The notes beneath the pieces were generated by a model. It did not search any database. It was not told where the DNA came from and saw only the letters and a program-made list of their open reading frames with translations. Shown here in pieces: positions 26,321 through 35,563 of a stretch of DNA of 36,295 nt (the first letter of the stretch is position 1; each line of letters starts with the position of its first letter). The DNA comes from Deltaproteobacteria bacterium (GTDB lineage Bacteria > Desulfobacterota > Binatia > HRBIN30 > CADEER01), in the NCBI GenBank assembly GCA_029262455.1, contig JAJCZJ010000045.1:1-36295 (forward strand), written 5' to 3'. Both the position numbers and the translations under genes were made by a program.

Positions 26321-26739
26321 CATGCGTCTTCCCACGGGTTGACGACGGTGCAACAGTGTTCGAAGTGCCTTACGTTCCGCGTCGCGACGCTGGCCTTGCG
26401 AGCCTGGGCGATGCCGGCGATTTGTACGTCTCGGATCTCGACTGTTCTGCCCTCTGCCTCAAGCGCAGCCGAGATCGCTCCGGCAGCTACCGCTGCTTGC
26501 ACATCGAACGACACCACCCTTCCCCCAAGCTCTTCGGAGAGGACAGATTGAAATGCGTCCTGAAGCGCTGTGCGTCGCTTACCTTCCGGCAGACGGCGGA
26601 GGCCGTATTGGATCTCGAAGACCGTGATGGCCGTTATCCAAACCGAACTCGCAGGCTGTCGATTGAGCCAGGTAACGACCACCTCAGGCGGCTCGTTTCG
26701 CATGATGGCCGAGAGAACGTTGGTGTCGAGTAGTATCAC
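26320..26739 (-). CDS. PIN-domain toxin, FitB/VapC-like ribonuclease
   Basis: The 139-residue PIN-domain protein begins MILLDTNVLSAIM. The metal-binding acidic residues expected for PIN nucleases are D5, E42 (in FEIQYG) and D104 (in EIRDVQIAGIA), with N122 in TRNVRHFE. Such toxins cleave RNA in a Mg/Mn-dependent way and are held inactive by the partner antitoxin. The GTG start at 26739 overlaps the antitoxin's stop in GTGA, so the two are translationally coupled. A longer frame upstream just reads into the antitoxin and is not used. Confidence 0.88.
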   Translation of the reverse strand: MILLDTNVLSAIMRNEPPEVVVTWLNRQPASSVWITAITVFEIQYGLRRLPEGKRRTALQDAFQSVLSEELGGRVVSFDVQAAVAAGAISAALEAEGRTVEIRDVQIAGIAQARKASVATRNVRHFEHCCTVVNPWEDA

Positions 26740-26990
26740 GACCCGAATACAGCCGGCTTTGCGGGTTGTCCTCTCAACTCCTCGACCTCGCCCTCGTTGA
26801 TCCCGCAATCCTCGAAGCGCGCGGCCATGCGCGTACCCAGCAATGCCTCAGGACCAAACGACGCACGGAGAGCAGCCTCACGGAGAATCTCACGGATCTC
26901 TTCTTCCATACTCCGCCCATGTTCCGCGGCGAGCGCCCGGAGTTTGTCGCGAATGTCGTCTTCGAGGTTTCGAACGATCAGTTGAGCCAC
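26736..26990 (-). CDS. FitA/VapB-like antitoxin (ribbon-helix-helix)
   Basis: The 84-residue protein opens QLIVRNLEDDIRDKLRALAAEHGRSMEEEIREIL, the classic FitA-type ribbon-helix-helix DNA-binding domain (residues 3-45). The C-terminal tail (about 50-84) should wrap the PIN toxin. The start is GTG at 26990. It overlaps the toxin gene and would repress the operon with it. The nearby promoter region contains no obvious operator palindrome that I can point to. Confidence 0.85.
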   Translation of the reverse strand: MAQLIVRNLEDDIRDKLRALAAEHGRSMEEEIREILREAALRASFGPEALLGTRMAARFEDCGINEGEVEELRGQPAKPAVFGS

Positions 26991-27177
26991 GCTAGCATGA
27001 TAGCGCCGACATCAGTCCCGCGCCACCCGAACAAACAGTTGGCGAAATCGCCTGAAAACCATAGAGTTTTTCCAACTACGGTTCGTCAACCGTCATGTGT
27101 GAGGCCTGAAGCCGGGCGCGGCGAAGGGTATACCTCCCTGGCCAGAACCATCGGAGCCACGATGAAATCAGTTGAGA

Positions 27178-28653
27178 CTAGTCCGCCTTCCAACGCAGCA
27201 CGGGCTTGCGGGCTGCGCGGGCTTCGTCGAGGCGCCCTACGGGCGTCAGTGTCGGCGCGGCGTGGATCGCGTTCGGGTCGCTCGCCGCCTCCTCGGAGAT
27301 GGCGATCATCGCGGCGATGAACTCGTCCAGGGTCTCGAGGCTCTCGGACTCCGTCGGCTCGATCATCAGGGCCCCGCTGACGACCAACGGAAAGTAAATC
27401 GTCGGAGCGTAGAAACCGTAGTCGAGGAGCCTCTTGGCGACGTCGAGGGTGCTGATGCCGGTTGGTTCGAGGTGCTTGTCGGTGAGGACACACTCGTGCA
27501 TGCAGAGGCCCGGCACCGCCAAGTGGTAGATCTCTTCTAGTCGGGCGCGAACGTAGTTAGCGTTGAGCACCGCCATTTGCGTGGCCCGCATCAGACCATT
27601 GCCGCCGAGTGCCTGGATGAAGGCGTAGGCTCGCACGAACATCCCGAAGTTACCGTGAAAGCTGCGCACCCTGCCGATCGACTTCGGCGCCGCGTCCGAC
27701 CAGCGCCACACTTCCCCGTCGCGCACGATGCGCGGGTTCGGCAGATAGTCAGCCAAGACCTGGCGAACCCCGACCGGCCCTGCCCCCGGTCCACCGCCGC
27801 CATGCGGTGTCGAAAACGTCTTGTGCAGATTGAACTGCAACACGTCCGCGCCCATGTGCCCCGGCTTGGCGACACCCATCAACGCGTTGAAGTTCGCGCC
27901 GTCGAGGTAGACCAGTCCACCGGCCTGATGCACGACCTCCGCGACCTGCGCGATCTCGCGCTCGAAGATGCCCAGCGTGTTGGGGTTGGTAATCATCAAC
28001 GCCGCCACGTGTGGACCAATCGCCTTGCGTACAGCGTCCGCCTCGACGACTCCCAGTGCGTTGCCTTCGAGCTGCTGCACTTCGTAACCGCACAGCGCAG
28101 CGCTGGCCGGATTGGTACCGTGCGCGCTGGCCGGGATCAGCACCGTGCGCCGCGCGTCGCCGCGGTCGCTGTGGTAGGCACGCACCATCTTCATGCCCGT
28201 GAGCTCGCCCTGGGCCCCGGCCGCCGGCTGCAACGACACCGCGTCCATGCCGCTGACCTCGGCGAGCATATCCTGCAGCTCGGCCATCAGCTCGAGCGCG
28301 CCCTGCGCGAGCTCGTCGGGCGCCATCGGGTGCAGGCCGGCAAACCCCGCCATGCGAGCCGCCGCTTCGTTCGCAATCGGGTTGTACTTCATCGTGCACG
28401 ACCCGAGCGGATAGAATGTCGTCGCCGCGCTGAGATTCCACTGCGACAAGCGCAGGAAATGCCGCACGACTTCAGGTTCGCTGACCTCGGGCATGCCCTC
28501 GATCGCATCGCGCAGCAGTTCTGGAGGAAGCAACTCGTCCGCCTCTTCCAACTCGGGCGCGTCAAAACCCATCTGGCCACTGCGGCTGCGCTCGAAGATC
28601 AGCGGCTCATCGAGCAACAAACCCGCCTGCTTGTCTCGCATACTGTCGCTCAT
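27178..28653 (-). CDS. gcvPB: Glycine dehydrogenase (decarboxylating) subunit 2
   Basis: The 491-residue protein is the C-terminal half of the split P-protein of the glycine cleavage system. It binds PLP and, with GcvPA, decarboxylates glycine and passes the aminomethyl group to the lipoyl arm of GcvH. The typical segments are present: FYPLGSCTMKYNP (about 80-92), PAAGAQGELTGM (about 143-154), ASAHGTNPASA and NFNALMG. The PLP-binding lysine is about K278 in NLHKTFSTPHGGGGPG. Its ATG overlaps the gcvPA stop in ATGA (28650-28653). It is the last gene of the block, and nothing hairpin-like was seen downstream. Confidence 0.95.
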   Translation of the reverse strand: MSDSMRDKQAGLLLDEPLIFERSRSGQMGFDAPELEEADELLPPELLRDAIEGMPEVSEPEVVRHFLRLSQWNLSAATTFYPLGSCTMKYNPIANEAAARMAGFAGLHPMAPDELAQGALELMAELQDMLAEVSGMDAVSLQPAAGAQGELTGMKMVRAYHSDRGDARRTVLIPASAHGTNPASAALCGYEVQQLEGNALGVVEADAVRKAIGPHVAALMITNPNTLGIFEREIAQVAEVVHQAGGLVYLDGANFNALMGVAKPGHMGADVLQFNLHKTFSTPHGGGGPGAGPVGVRQVLADYLPNPRIVRDGEVWRWSDAAPKSIGRVRSFHGNFGMFVRAYAFIQALGGNGLMRATQMAVLNANYVRARLEEIYHLAVPGLCMHECVLTDKHLEPTGISTLDVAKRLLDYGFYAPTIYFPLVVSGALMIEPTESESLETLDEFIAAMIAISEEAASDPNAIHAAPTLTPVGRLDEARAARKPVLRWKAD

Positions 28654-29987
28654 CCGTTCAGTACCTCGGCAAGTCGCTCGACCTCGGCCTCGCTGTGCAC
28701 TTCAGTGACAGCGACCAACATCGCGTCATCGAGCTCGGGATACCAACGCCCGAGCGGCACACCCGCCACGACGCCGGCGTCGCGCGCACGCTTCAGCGTT
28801 TTCTCGACATTCGATCCCCGCACCGCGAACTCATTGAAGAACGGCGCCTCGAATACCTGTTGCCGGCCGCCGCGACAGATCAGATCGCGGGCACGGTGTG
28901 CGCGCTGAAGATTGAGCCGACCGAGTCGGCGCAGACCTTCCTTACCCACCAAACTGAGATAGACCGTCACGGCGAGAGCGATCAGGCCCTGATTCGTACA
29001 GATGTTGGACGTCGCTCGCTCGCGGCGGATGTGCTGCTCGCGCGTCGCCAACGTCAACACGTAGCCGCGCCGTCCATCCTCGTCGTAAGCCTCGCCGACC
29101 AGCCGGCCCGGCATCGAGCGCACATGGCGATCACGGGCCGCAAAAAGCCCAACCCCCGGTCCGCCGTACGACAACGGCACACCGAGACTCTGCCCTTCAG
29201 CGACCGCGATGTCCGCTCCCAGATCCCCCGGCGCCCGCACTGCGGCCAAGGCCATTGCCTCGGCGGTCGCTGTGATCGTCAGCACCCCGTGCGCCGCCGC
29301 CAGGCGACTCACCGCCGCAACGTCTTCAATGACGCCGAAGAAGTTGGGAGTTCCGATGATCACAGCCGCGGCGCCGTCATCGACGAACTTCTCGAGAGCA
29401 GCGCCGTCGACTCGCCCATCGGGCCCAAAACCGACCTCGACGAGATCGACGTCGCGGACGCCCTGAAGATACGTGTTCAGCACCTGCCGGTACTCGGGAT
29501 GGAGCGATCTGGCGACGACCAAACGCTGCCGGTTGCGCTGCACGCGCAACGCCATCAATGCGGCTTCCGCCGTGGCCGACGCGCCGTCGTACATGCTCGC
29601 GTTCGCCACATCCAGCCCGAGGATCATAGCGATCATCGACTGAAACTCGAAGATCGCCTGCAGCGTGCCCTGGCTCACTTCCGGCTGGTACGGCGTATAG
29701 GCCGAGTAGAACTCGGCGCGCTGCAGGAGGTTGTCCACCGCCGCCGGTACGAAATGCTGATAGGCGCCGGCTCCCAGGAAAGACAGTGTTCGCGCAGCGC
29801 TGTTGCGGTCGGCGAGGTCGCCGAGCCGGCGCAGCGTGTCGCTCTCGGACAGCCCGTCGGCCAGATCCACGCCCGCGGTCGCTCTGAGCTCCGCAGGAAC
29901 ATCCGTGAACAGTTCCTCCAAGCTGCCGACACCGACAACCTCGAGCATCCGGCGAACCGAATCGTCAGTCTGTGGCAGGAATCGCAT
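28650..29987 (-). CDS. gcvPA: Glycine dehydrogenase (decarboxylating) subunit 1
   Basis: The 445-residue protein is the N-terminal half of the split P-protein. Family landmarks include RFLPQTDDSVRRML at the start, FLGAGAYQHFVPA (about 89-101), FYSAYTPYQPEVSQGTLQ (about 112-129), ANASMYDGASATAEA (about 148-162) and a SYGGPGVGLFA segment. It forms the P-protein with GcvPB, and length is normal for the subunit. A 106-bp gap separates it from gcvH upstream. No good Shine-Dalgarno is visible before the ATG, but the alignment with family N-termini supports this start. Confidence 0.95.
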   Translation of the reverse strand: MRFLPQTDDSVRRMLEVVGVGSLEELFTDVPAELRATAGVDLADGLSESDTLRRLGDLADRNSAARTLSFLGAGAYQHFVPAAVDNLLQRAEFYSAYTPYQPEVSQGTLQAIFEFQSMIAMILGLDVANASMYDGASATAEAALMALRVQRNRQRLVVARSLHPEYRQVLNTYLQGVRDVDLVEVGFGPDGRVDGAALEKFVDDGAAAVIIGTPNFFGVIEDVAAVSRLAAAHGVLTITATAEAMALAAVRAPGDLGADIAVAEGQSLGVPLSYGGPGVGLFAARDRHVRSMPGRLVGEAYDEDGRRGYVLTLATREQHIRRERATSNICTNQGLIALAVTVYLSLVGKEGLRRLGRLNLQRAHRARDLICRGGRQQVFEAPFFNEFAVRGSNVEKTLKRARDAGVVAGVPLGRWYPELDDAMLVAVTEVHSEAEVERLAEVLNG

Positions 29988-30093
29988 CAGCTAGAGTGAT
30001 GTTGTCGGATCGGGAAGATCGTGCAATCCCTACGGTGGTTTAGATCAGCGCCAGGCACACTGGTGCTACAAGACGGCAAGAATCCCGGTCGCC

Positions 30094-30483
30094 TCAACCC
30101 GACGTCTCCGCGCAGAACTTTTGGTACTCTTCGCAGTCCATCAGATCGTCCAGATCGGTCGGATCCGTCATTTCGATTTTGACCATCCAACCGTCGCCGT
30201 AGGGATCGTCATTGACCAACTCGGTGTTCTCCGGCAGGTCGTCGTTGACCTCCACGACCTCGCCGCTAACCGGTGAATATACGTCCGAAACCGCCTTGAC
30301 GGACTCGACTACGCCCATCGCCTCGTCCTTCGCCACCTCGTCTCCGGTGGCGGGAAGCTCGACGAATACGACATCACCGAGTTGGTGTTCGGCAAAGGCG
30401 GAGATCCCAATCGTAGCGACGTTTTCCTCGACCAACACCCATTCGTGCTCTTTCGAGTATTTTAGATCGTCTGGGAACTCCAT
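30094..30483 (-). CDS. gcvH: Glycine cleavage system H protein
   Basis: The 129-residue lipoyl carrier protein has K63 in MGVVESVKAVSDVYSPVSG as the lipoylated lysine. It shuttles the aminomethyl group from the P-protein to GcvT and is reoxidised by lipoamide dehydrogenase, which is not encoded here. Translation starts at ATG 30483 after a strong GAAGGAGG, seven bases upstream. It lies 29 bp downstream of gcvT on the same strand. Confidence 0.95.
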   Translation of the reverse strand: MEFPDDLKYSKEHEWVLVEENVATIGISAFAEHQLGDVVFVELPATGDEVAKDEAMGVVESVKAVSDVYSPVSGEVVEVNDDLPENTELVNDDPYGDGWMVKIEMTDPTDLDDLMDCEEYQKFCAETSG

Positions 30484-30512
30484 CCGCGAACCTCCTTCCG
30501 CCCTCTCCCGCC

Positions 30513-31601
30513 CTAATCTGGTCTGCGGTAAAAAGGCAACGCCACAACACGAGCCGGCACTTTTCGGCCCCGAATCTCGACCGCGATCTCAGAACCAACC
30601 CGACTCAACTGCGGCTCCACATAGCCGAGACCGATAGCCTTGCCAAGGGAGGGGGATCGGGTCCCGCTGGTGACGGTTCCGATTCGTCGATCGCCATCCA
30701 AGAGAGCATGGTCCTGGCGCGCGATTCCGCCCTTGGGGACCTCGATCCCGACCAGCTTGCGCTCGGGACCACGCTCGCGCGCCTGGCGCAGCGCCGCGCT
30801 GGCAATCGAGTCGCCCTTGTCCAGCTTAACCACCCATCCAAGACGTGCCTCGAAGGGCTGCACTTCCAAGCTCAGCTCGTGACCGTAGAGCGGCAGAGCC
30901 GCTTCCAGACGAAGGGTATCGCGGGCCCCGAGGCCGGCTGGGCCGACACCCTGATCCCGACCTGCGTCGAGGATCGCTGCCCACAAGGCGGGCCCCGATG
31001 CGGCGGAACAATAGAGTTCCCAACCATCCTCGCCGGTATATCCGGTTCGCGCCGCCAAACAGGAAACACCGGCGACCGTCGCATCGACGAAGGCAAAAGA
31101 CGAAACTTCGGAGAGTTCGGTGTCCGTCAACTCGCCCAAGACCTCGGTCGCCCGCGGACCCTGTAGAGCCAACAACGCGAACTCGTCGCTACGGTCGACC
31201 AGATCGGCGCCGGCACAGTGCTCGCGCATGTGGGCGACGTCGGCTTCGCGATTGGAGGCATTGACGCAAACCAAAAAGCGATCCGCCTGCTGTCGATAGA
31301 TGATGATGTCGTCGACGATCCCACCGTCCGGAGCCAGCAACAGGCTGTACTGAGCCCGCCCATCGGCGAGCAGCGAGACATCGTTGGCCGTCACCCACTG
31401 CAGCCGCTCGAGCGCCCGCGGCCCGCGAACCTCCACCTGGCCCATGTGACTCACATCGAACAACCCGGCGCGTTCACGCACCATGGCGTGTTCCGCCATG
31501 ATGCCCTCGTACTGCACCGGCATTTCCCAGCCGGCAAATTCCACCAGGCGAGCACCGGCCGCCCGATGCGCCTCGAAGAGTGGCGTGCGCAGCAAGCTCA
31601 C
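30513..31601 (-). CDS. gcvT: Aminomethyltransferase (glycine cleavage T protein)
   Basis: The 362-residue T protein transfers the methylene group from GcvH to tetrahydrofolate, releasing ammonia. Family motifs include [28 protein letters not shown] near the N terminus, [23 protein letters not shown] (about 180-191) and [21 protein letters not shown] choose GTG 31601 because homologues start at this LRTPL motif; the longer frame would run back into folD. With this start, 25 bp separate it from the folD stop at 31627, consistent with one transcript. Confidence 0.93.
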   Translation of the reverse strand: MSLLRTPLFEAHRAAGARLVEFAGWEMPVQYEGIMAEHAMVRERAGLFDVSHMGQVEVRGPRALERLQWVTANDVSLLADGRAQYSLLLAPDGGIVDDIIIYRQQADRFLVCVNASNREADVAHMREHCAGADLVDRSDEFALLALQGPRATEVLGELTDTELSEVSSFAFVDATVAGVSCLAARTGYTGEDGWELYCSAASGPALWAAILDAGRDQGVGPAGLGARDTLRLEAALPLYGHELSLEVQPFEARLGWVVKLDKGDSIASAALRQARERGPERKLVGIEVPKGGIARQDHALLDGDRRIGTVTSGTRSPSLGKAIGLGYVEPQLSRVGSEIAVEIRGRKVPARVVALPFYRRPD

Positions 31602-31626
31602 GCGAGCGACTCTGCCATCGGAGCCC

Positions 31627-32499
31627 TCATCGACCACCTCCACCGGCGTTCGATTCCTGCCTGCGCGCCGCGGTAAGGGTATTCGCCAGCAGCATCGCAA
31701 CCGTCATCGGCCCTACCCCTCCGGGTACCGGCGTGATGAACGCAGCTCGCTCGCTCGCCTCGGCGAACGCGACATCACCGACCAACTTGCCGCTGTCGAG
31801 GCGGTTGATCCCAACATCGATCACCGTGCTCCCCGGTCTCACCCACTCGCCCTTGACGAATTCGGGGATACCGACAGCAGCAACCAGCACATCGGCTCGG
31901 CCGATCTCGTCGGCGAGGTCCCGGGTCCGTGAGTGACACAGCGTCACCGTCGCGTGCTGCTCGAGGAGCATCATCGCGACCGGTTTGCCGACGAGCAAAC
32001 TGCGTCCGACGACCACCGCGCGAGCGCCCTTGAGCTCGACCCCACAGCGCTCGAGCAACCGCATGACGCCGAGCGGCGTGCACGGGCGCATGCCGTCCTC
32101 ACCAGCCAGGAGACGCCCTTGATTGACCGGGTGCAACCCGTCCACATCCTTGTCCGGCGAGATCGCGTTCAACACTTCGCGACTGTCGATGGAATCCGGC
32201 AGCGGCAATTGCACGAGAATACCGTGCGCGTCACTCCGGCTGTTCAGCTCGCGGACCAGACGCATGATCTCGCCCTGTCCGGTCGATGCCGGCAACTCGT
32301 GGTGCAGCGACTCGATGCCGACTTTCGCGCACGACCTGCGCTTGTTGCGAACATAAGTCGCCGACGCGGCATCGTCGCCGACCAGGACTGTAGCCAGGCC
32401 GGGTGCGACCCCAAAGTCGGCGCGAAATTTCTCCACCGCGACAGCGGTTTCGTCTTTCACTCGCTGCGCTTCAGCCTTGCCGTCAATAATCTCCGCCAT
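31627..32499 (-). CDS. folD: Bifunctional methylenetetrahydrofolate dehydrogenase/cyclohydrolase
   Basis: The 290-residue FolD interconverts methylene-, methenyl- and formyl-tetrahydrofolate, the products of the GcvT reaction. Motifs seen are [17 protein letters not shown] (about 47-63, with the catalytic lysine in this segment), [12 protein letters not shown], the NADP-binding region [17 protein letters not shown], and the C-terminal [16 protein letters not shown] 32499 follows GGAGAAGGG; a longer frame adds eleven atypical residues. The first gene of a folD-gcvT-gcvH-gcvPA-gcvPB block. Coupling FolD to glycine cleavage lets the cell turn glycine-derived one-carbon units into formyl groups or reducing power. 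Confidence 0.94.
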   Translation of the reverse strand: MAEIIDGKAEAQRVKDETAVAVEKFRADFGVAPGLATVLVGDDAASATYVRNKRRSCAKVGIESLHHELPASTGQGEIMRLVRELNSRSDAHGILVQLPLPDSIDSREVLNAISPDKDVDGLHPVNQGRLLAGEDGMRPCTPLGVMRLLERCGVELKGARAVVVGRSLLVGKPVAMMLLEQHATVTLCHSRTRDLADEIGRADVLVAAVGIPEFVKGEWVRPGSTVIDVGINRLDSGKLVGDVAFAEASERAAFITPVPGGVGPMTVAMLLANTLTAARRQESNAGGGGR

Positions 32500-32606
32500 A
32501 TCCCTTCTCCAAGGCGAGCCGTAACACGCCATCCTGGGTCCATCAACGCGCCAACGGCGGGTAGAAGTGAACGCAACAGCGGTGCCAAGCGAACCGTACG
32601 GAACCC

Positions 32607-33263
32607 TCAGCGGGCGGCGAGGACCGCTGCCGGTGGTCGATCGAAGCGCGACCGCAGCGGCGCCGACATACCACCGGCGATGAACTCAACGAGGGATAGA
32701 ATCAGGGGTTCGACATGTTGCCGGTCGGCATGGCCCTCTCCGAGTTCCGAGGCGATCTGGGCGAGACTCGACGCGCAGGTTTGGACTGCCACACGGCGTC
32801 GGCGTCTCGATTCGGCCAGATCCATCTCGGGGGCAGTCGCCCGGATCATCTCCTCGAAGATCAAGATTTCAGGGCCAAACGTCCTCTCGGAGTAGTCTTG
32901 AATCAGAGTCGGCTTCTCGGCGAAGAGTCTGGCAAAGAAGCGAAGGTAGCAGCGCTCCTGATTGCCGCGGAAAACGAGCTCGGCTTCCGGCAACACCAAG
33001 ATTTCGGCGAGCGGGTACGCATCGCTCGGGTCGCGTGACTTGCTCAGATGCCGCGCCACCTCTTTGCGGACGCGGTTAATCTCGTCCATCCGGCGGTACA
33101 GCAGCTCGTCGACGAGATTGTCCTTCGAGCCGAAGTGGTAGTGCAGCGCCGCAGGACTCAGACCCGCGGCAGCGTTGATCGCGCGAGCCGACGTGGCGTC
33201 GATGCCACGCGTCGCGAACAATACTTCAGCCGCATCGAGCAGCTTGATGCGTCCACCCCCCAT
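32607..33263 (-). CDS. TetR family transcriptional regulator
   Basis: The 218-residue protein has an N-terminal TetR helix-turn-helix (about residues 5-50): [45 protein letters not shown]. The C-terminal region is all-helical and would hold the ligand pocket and dimer interface. It lies 107 bp upstream of folD on the same strand, so it may regulate itself or the one-carbon block. Context does not prove either, and the ligand is unknown. Confidence 0.9.
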   Translation of the reverse strand: MGGGRIKLLDAAEVLFATRGIDATSARAINAAAGLSPAALHYHFGSKDNLVDELLYRRMDEINRVRKEVARHLSKSRDPSDAYPLAEILVLPEAELVFRGNQERCYLRFFARLFAEKPTLIQDYSERTFGPEILIFEEMIRATAPEMDLAESRRRRRVAVQTCASSLAQIASELGEGHADRQHVEPLILSLVEFIAGGMSAPLRSRFDRPPAAVLAAR

Positions 33264-33428
33264 ACACGCCCAGCGCTACGTCGCGGCCAGAGTTAATGCA
33301 ACAGTTGACAGGGGCCAAACTTGCGCAGCGAACAACAGGAAAATCTGACAGCTTAAGGCTCCGTCCGGTCCCCGTCTGGGCGCCGGCAGCCGGTCCGAGC
33401 AGGTCGAGTTTCTTTGCCCGCTCGGTCT

Positions 33429-34181
33429 TCAATCCGTCTTCGGGCCGGCGACAGCCTCACCCCGCACGGCGCGAGCAAACGCCCGCACGGCGGCGTCGAG
33501 TCCCACATAGAGGGCATCGCATACCAACGCATGCCCGATCGATACTTCAGCGATCTCGGGAACTTCGTTCGCCAGCCTCGGCAGGTTGATGAGACTCAGA
33601 TCGTGCCCGGCGTTGACACCCATGCCGGCCGCGACCGCCGCTCGCGCCGTCGCCGCGACCATCTCGAAGGCGGCGTCCTCACCAGCGGTCGCGTAGGCGG
33701 AAGCGTAGGGTTCCGTGTAGATCTCGACCCGATCGGCCCCGGCCTGCGCCGCCGCCCGCATCAAGTCCGGGCGCGCATCGACGAAGATCGACGTGCGCAG
33801 TCCAGCCGCCTTGGCGCGCGCCAAAACAGGGGCCAACAGATCGGCGTCATGCGGCAGACGCCAGCCGTGATCGCTGGTCACTTCGCCGGGCGTAACAGGC
33901 ACGAGAGTGAGCTGGGTGACGGCGAGCTCGACTGCGAGGTCGAGCAATTCCTGGCGCAAGTCGCCTTCCAGATTGAACTCAACGCCGGCATCCGCGGCAA
34001 AGGTTCGCAGGTCGCGCACATCACTCGCGAGAGTGTGTCGATTGTCTTCGCGCCAATGCAGGGTCAGGCCATCGGCGCCGGCGTCGACGCACGTACGCGC
34101 CGCCCGCAGCGGAGAAGGATTGCCACCACCGCGCGAGTTGCGCAGCAGCGCGACCTTGTTCAAATTGACCGATAGCTTCAC
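33429..34181 (-). CDS. pdxJ: Pyridoxine 5'-phosphate synthase
   Basis: The 250-residue PdxJ closes the ring of pyridoxine 5'-phosphate in the DXP-dependent vitamin B6 pathway. It carries [17 protein letters not shown] (about 3-19), [42 protein letters not shown] and [10 protein letters not shown], ending with IGHALV. The opening [10 protein letters not shown] resembles the NINKIATLRN form I associate with Bacteroidetes-type PdxJ more than the NIDHVATLRN of enteric PdxJ. I choose GTG 34181, preceded by AGAGG at five bases; the longer frame overlaps the divergent 3D-domain gene. PLP made from its product is the cofactor of the neighbouring P-protein. Confidence 0.92.
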   Translation of the reverse strand: MKLSVNLNKVALLRNSRGGGNPSPLRAARTCVDAGADGLTLHWREDNRHTLASDVRDLRTFAADAGVEFNLEGDLRQELLDLAVELAVTQLTLVPVTPGEVTSDHGWRLPHDADLLAPVLARAKAAGLRTSIFVDARPDLMRAAAQAGADRVEIYTEPYASAYATAGEDAAFEMVAATARAAVAAGMGVNAGHDLSLINLPRLANEVPEIAEVSIGHALVCDALYVGLDAAVRAFARAVRGEAVAGPKTD

Positions 34182-34279
34182 GAGCACCTCTAGCCGCCCA
34201 GAGATTTGAACTGGACCCGCATCAGCGTATTGTAGACAGCGCACCACGTCGAGAGAGCGGCGCAGACCGCCGAGTCTTA

Positions 34280-34840
34280 ATGATGAGCGCAAAGAACCAA
34301 CCTGGACTTCCCCGCAACATCGTCGCGGCGCTCGCCGTGATCGCAATCACAGCGACCTTGACCGTCGGTTGCAGCGCGACCCGCACCAGGTCGATCGAAG
34401 TGACCGCCTACTGCGCGTGCTCGCAGTGCACCGAATGGGAACGCGGCAGTTGGTGGTACCTGAAGCTCGACTTCTGGAACCGCTACGTAAGCACGGGACC
34501 GCGCCGCGGCAAGCCCTACACCGGCCAAACCGCGGACGGCTCCGATCCACGCGAACCACACCCGGGACTGCTCTCATTCGACACCGTCAAGCGGCCGTGG
34601 GTTCTACCGTTCCGGCTCGTGTTCCCATGGCTGTGGTTCGCAAAAGACGGAACCATCGCGGCCGACACGCGACACTACCCGTTTGGAACGCGCATGTACG
34701 TCCCCGGCTACGGCTACGGAGTCGTGCAAGACCGAGGCGGCGCGATCAAAGGAGCCAAACGACTCGACCTGTACTACGACTCCCATCGCAACGCCCGAAA
34801 GTGGGGTCGGCGCACCGTCGAGGTTCAGATCCTCAATTAG
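34280..34840 (+). CDS. 3D-domain lipoprotein (likely peptidoglycan-active)
   Basis: The 186-residue protein has a signal segment (about 12-30) ending in TVGC, a lipobox, so it is probably a lipid-anchored periplasmic protein. The mature part starts [10 protein letters not shown] and ends in a 3D domain (about 115-185): [41 protein letters not shown]. The three conserved aspartates of the domain family, named for them, are visible in AADT, VQDRG and LDLYYD. 3D domains share the double-psi barrel of MltA-type lytic transglycosylases. A cell-wall cleaving or remodelling role is expected, and substrate and partners are unknown. ATGs at 34280 and 34283 are both possible. Confidence 0.85.
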   Translation: MMSAKNQPGLPRNIVAALAVIAITATLTVGCSATRTRSIEVTAYCACSQCTEWERGSWWYLKLDFWNRYVSTGPRRGKPYTGQTADGSDPREPHPGLLSFDTVKRPWVLPFRLVFPWLWFAKDGTIAADTRHYPFGTRMYVPGYGYGVVQDRGGAIKGAKRLDLYYDSHRNARKWGRRTVEVQILN

Positions 34841-34964
34841 ACAACATATCCAATCGCCGATCCGGGACCCGATCAACAGACCACGTCGTAGACACGGCGG
34901 CTGCGCGAACGGTAGTTGCCAATTCAGGGTGTCGGGTCCTGGGTCCTTCACCAAAACACAGCAC

Positions 34965-34993
34965 TTTTCAGATTTTCGAAGCTGGTGTAGACT
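34965..34993 (+). promoter_or_regulatory. Possible promoter of the ParD-like antitoxin gene
   Basis: TTTTCA at 34965-34970 and TAGACT at 34988-34993 are separated by 17 bases. Each matches its consensus at four of six positions. The -10 ends nine bases before ATG 35003, so the transcript would have almost no 5' leader. No Shine-Dalgarno is seen. Confidence 0.35.
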
Positions 34994-35002
34994 TCTCCCT
35001 AA

Positions 35003-35236
35003 ATGAAGCTCAACAAGACACTCGAAGACCGCATCGCAGCGCCAGTCAAGGCTGGTCGCTACGCGTCGGCCGAAGAGTACCTCACTGCACTCCTCGACCA
35101 TGACGAGGAGACGGAAGCGATCCGTGCAGCGATCGCCGAAGGCCAGGCCGAGCTCGACGCCGGCAAAGGCATTCCGGGTGAGCAGGTGTTCGCCGAGCTA
35201 CGGGAGATGCTTCAGCAACGTCGTCAAACTGGATGA
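35003..35236 (+). CDS. ParD/CopG-like type II antitoxin
   Basis: The 77-residue protein has MKLNKTLEDRIAAPVKAGRYASAEEYLTALL, the ribbon-helix-helix pattern of ParD antitoxins. An acidic helix EAIRAAIAEGQAELDAGKGI and a short tail follow; in family members this tail binds the toxin. It is followed, with an ATGA overlap at 35233, by a ParE-like toxin frame that now holds two stop codons. So the antitoxin is intact while its native toxin looks dead. Confidence 0.85.
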   Translation: MKLNKTLEDRIAAPVKAGRYASAEEYLTALLDHDEETEAIRAAIAEGQAELDAGKGIPGEQVFAELREMLQQRRQTG

Positions 35237-35526
35237 GGAAGAAGATAACCGTTTCGCCTCGTGCGAAACAGGATCTCTTCTACATCCTCACCTAAATCGC
35301 TGACGACGACATCGACACGGCGTTCCGCGTCGTTGACGAGATTGAAGATCTGTTCGTGACGATCGCCGACACTCCGTTCGGCGGCCACACCCGCGAAGAC
35401 CTCAACCTCGATCCACGTTACCGCGTCTGGCCGATCTAGTCCTGGCTCGTCATCTATCTGCCCGACACGAAGCCACTCGAGATCGTCCGCGTCTGGCACG
35501 TCGCCCAACGTTCACCCGAAATTTGA
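35233..35526 (+). pseudogene. ParE-like toxin with two in-frame stop codons
   Basis: The frame that overlaps the antitoxin's stop by ATGA translates into a complete ParE/RelE-like protein of about 97 residues, interrupted by TAA at 35293-35295 (codon 21) and TAG at 35437-35439 (codon 69). The three parts retain ParE-like features: SPRAKQDLFYIL, then DIDTAFRVVDEIEDLFVTIADTPFGGHTREDL, then SWLVIYLPD and EIVRVWHVAQR. No frameshift is needed to read through, so decay appears recent. Sequencing error at two sites or programmed readthrough are alternatives. Confidence 0.8.
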
Positions 35527-35563
35527 TCTTCCAATCCCCACCCGCCCCACATTCCACGGGTAG

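Noticed and set aside
25981-26733. 250-codon plus-strand frame antisense to the PIN toxin
   Set aside because: It covers the repeats and the toxin with no recognisable domain or ribosome binding site.
27577-29999. Two plus-strand frames of over 430 codons antisense to gcvPA and gcvPB
   Set aside because: They are rich in His/Arg/Gln and mirror conserved P-protein coding; GC-rich codon use leaves the complementary frame open.
29988-32606. Glycine riboswitch ahead of folD, gcvT, gcvH or gcvPA
   Set aside because: I compared the leader regions with the conserved glycine aptamer core and saw no match; a covariance search would settle it.
31933-32895. 320-codon plus-strand frame antisense to folD and the TetR gene
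   Set aside because: FolD and TetR motifs on the minus strand are unmistakable; the antisense frame has no domain.
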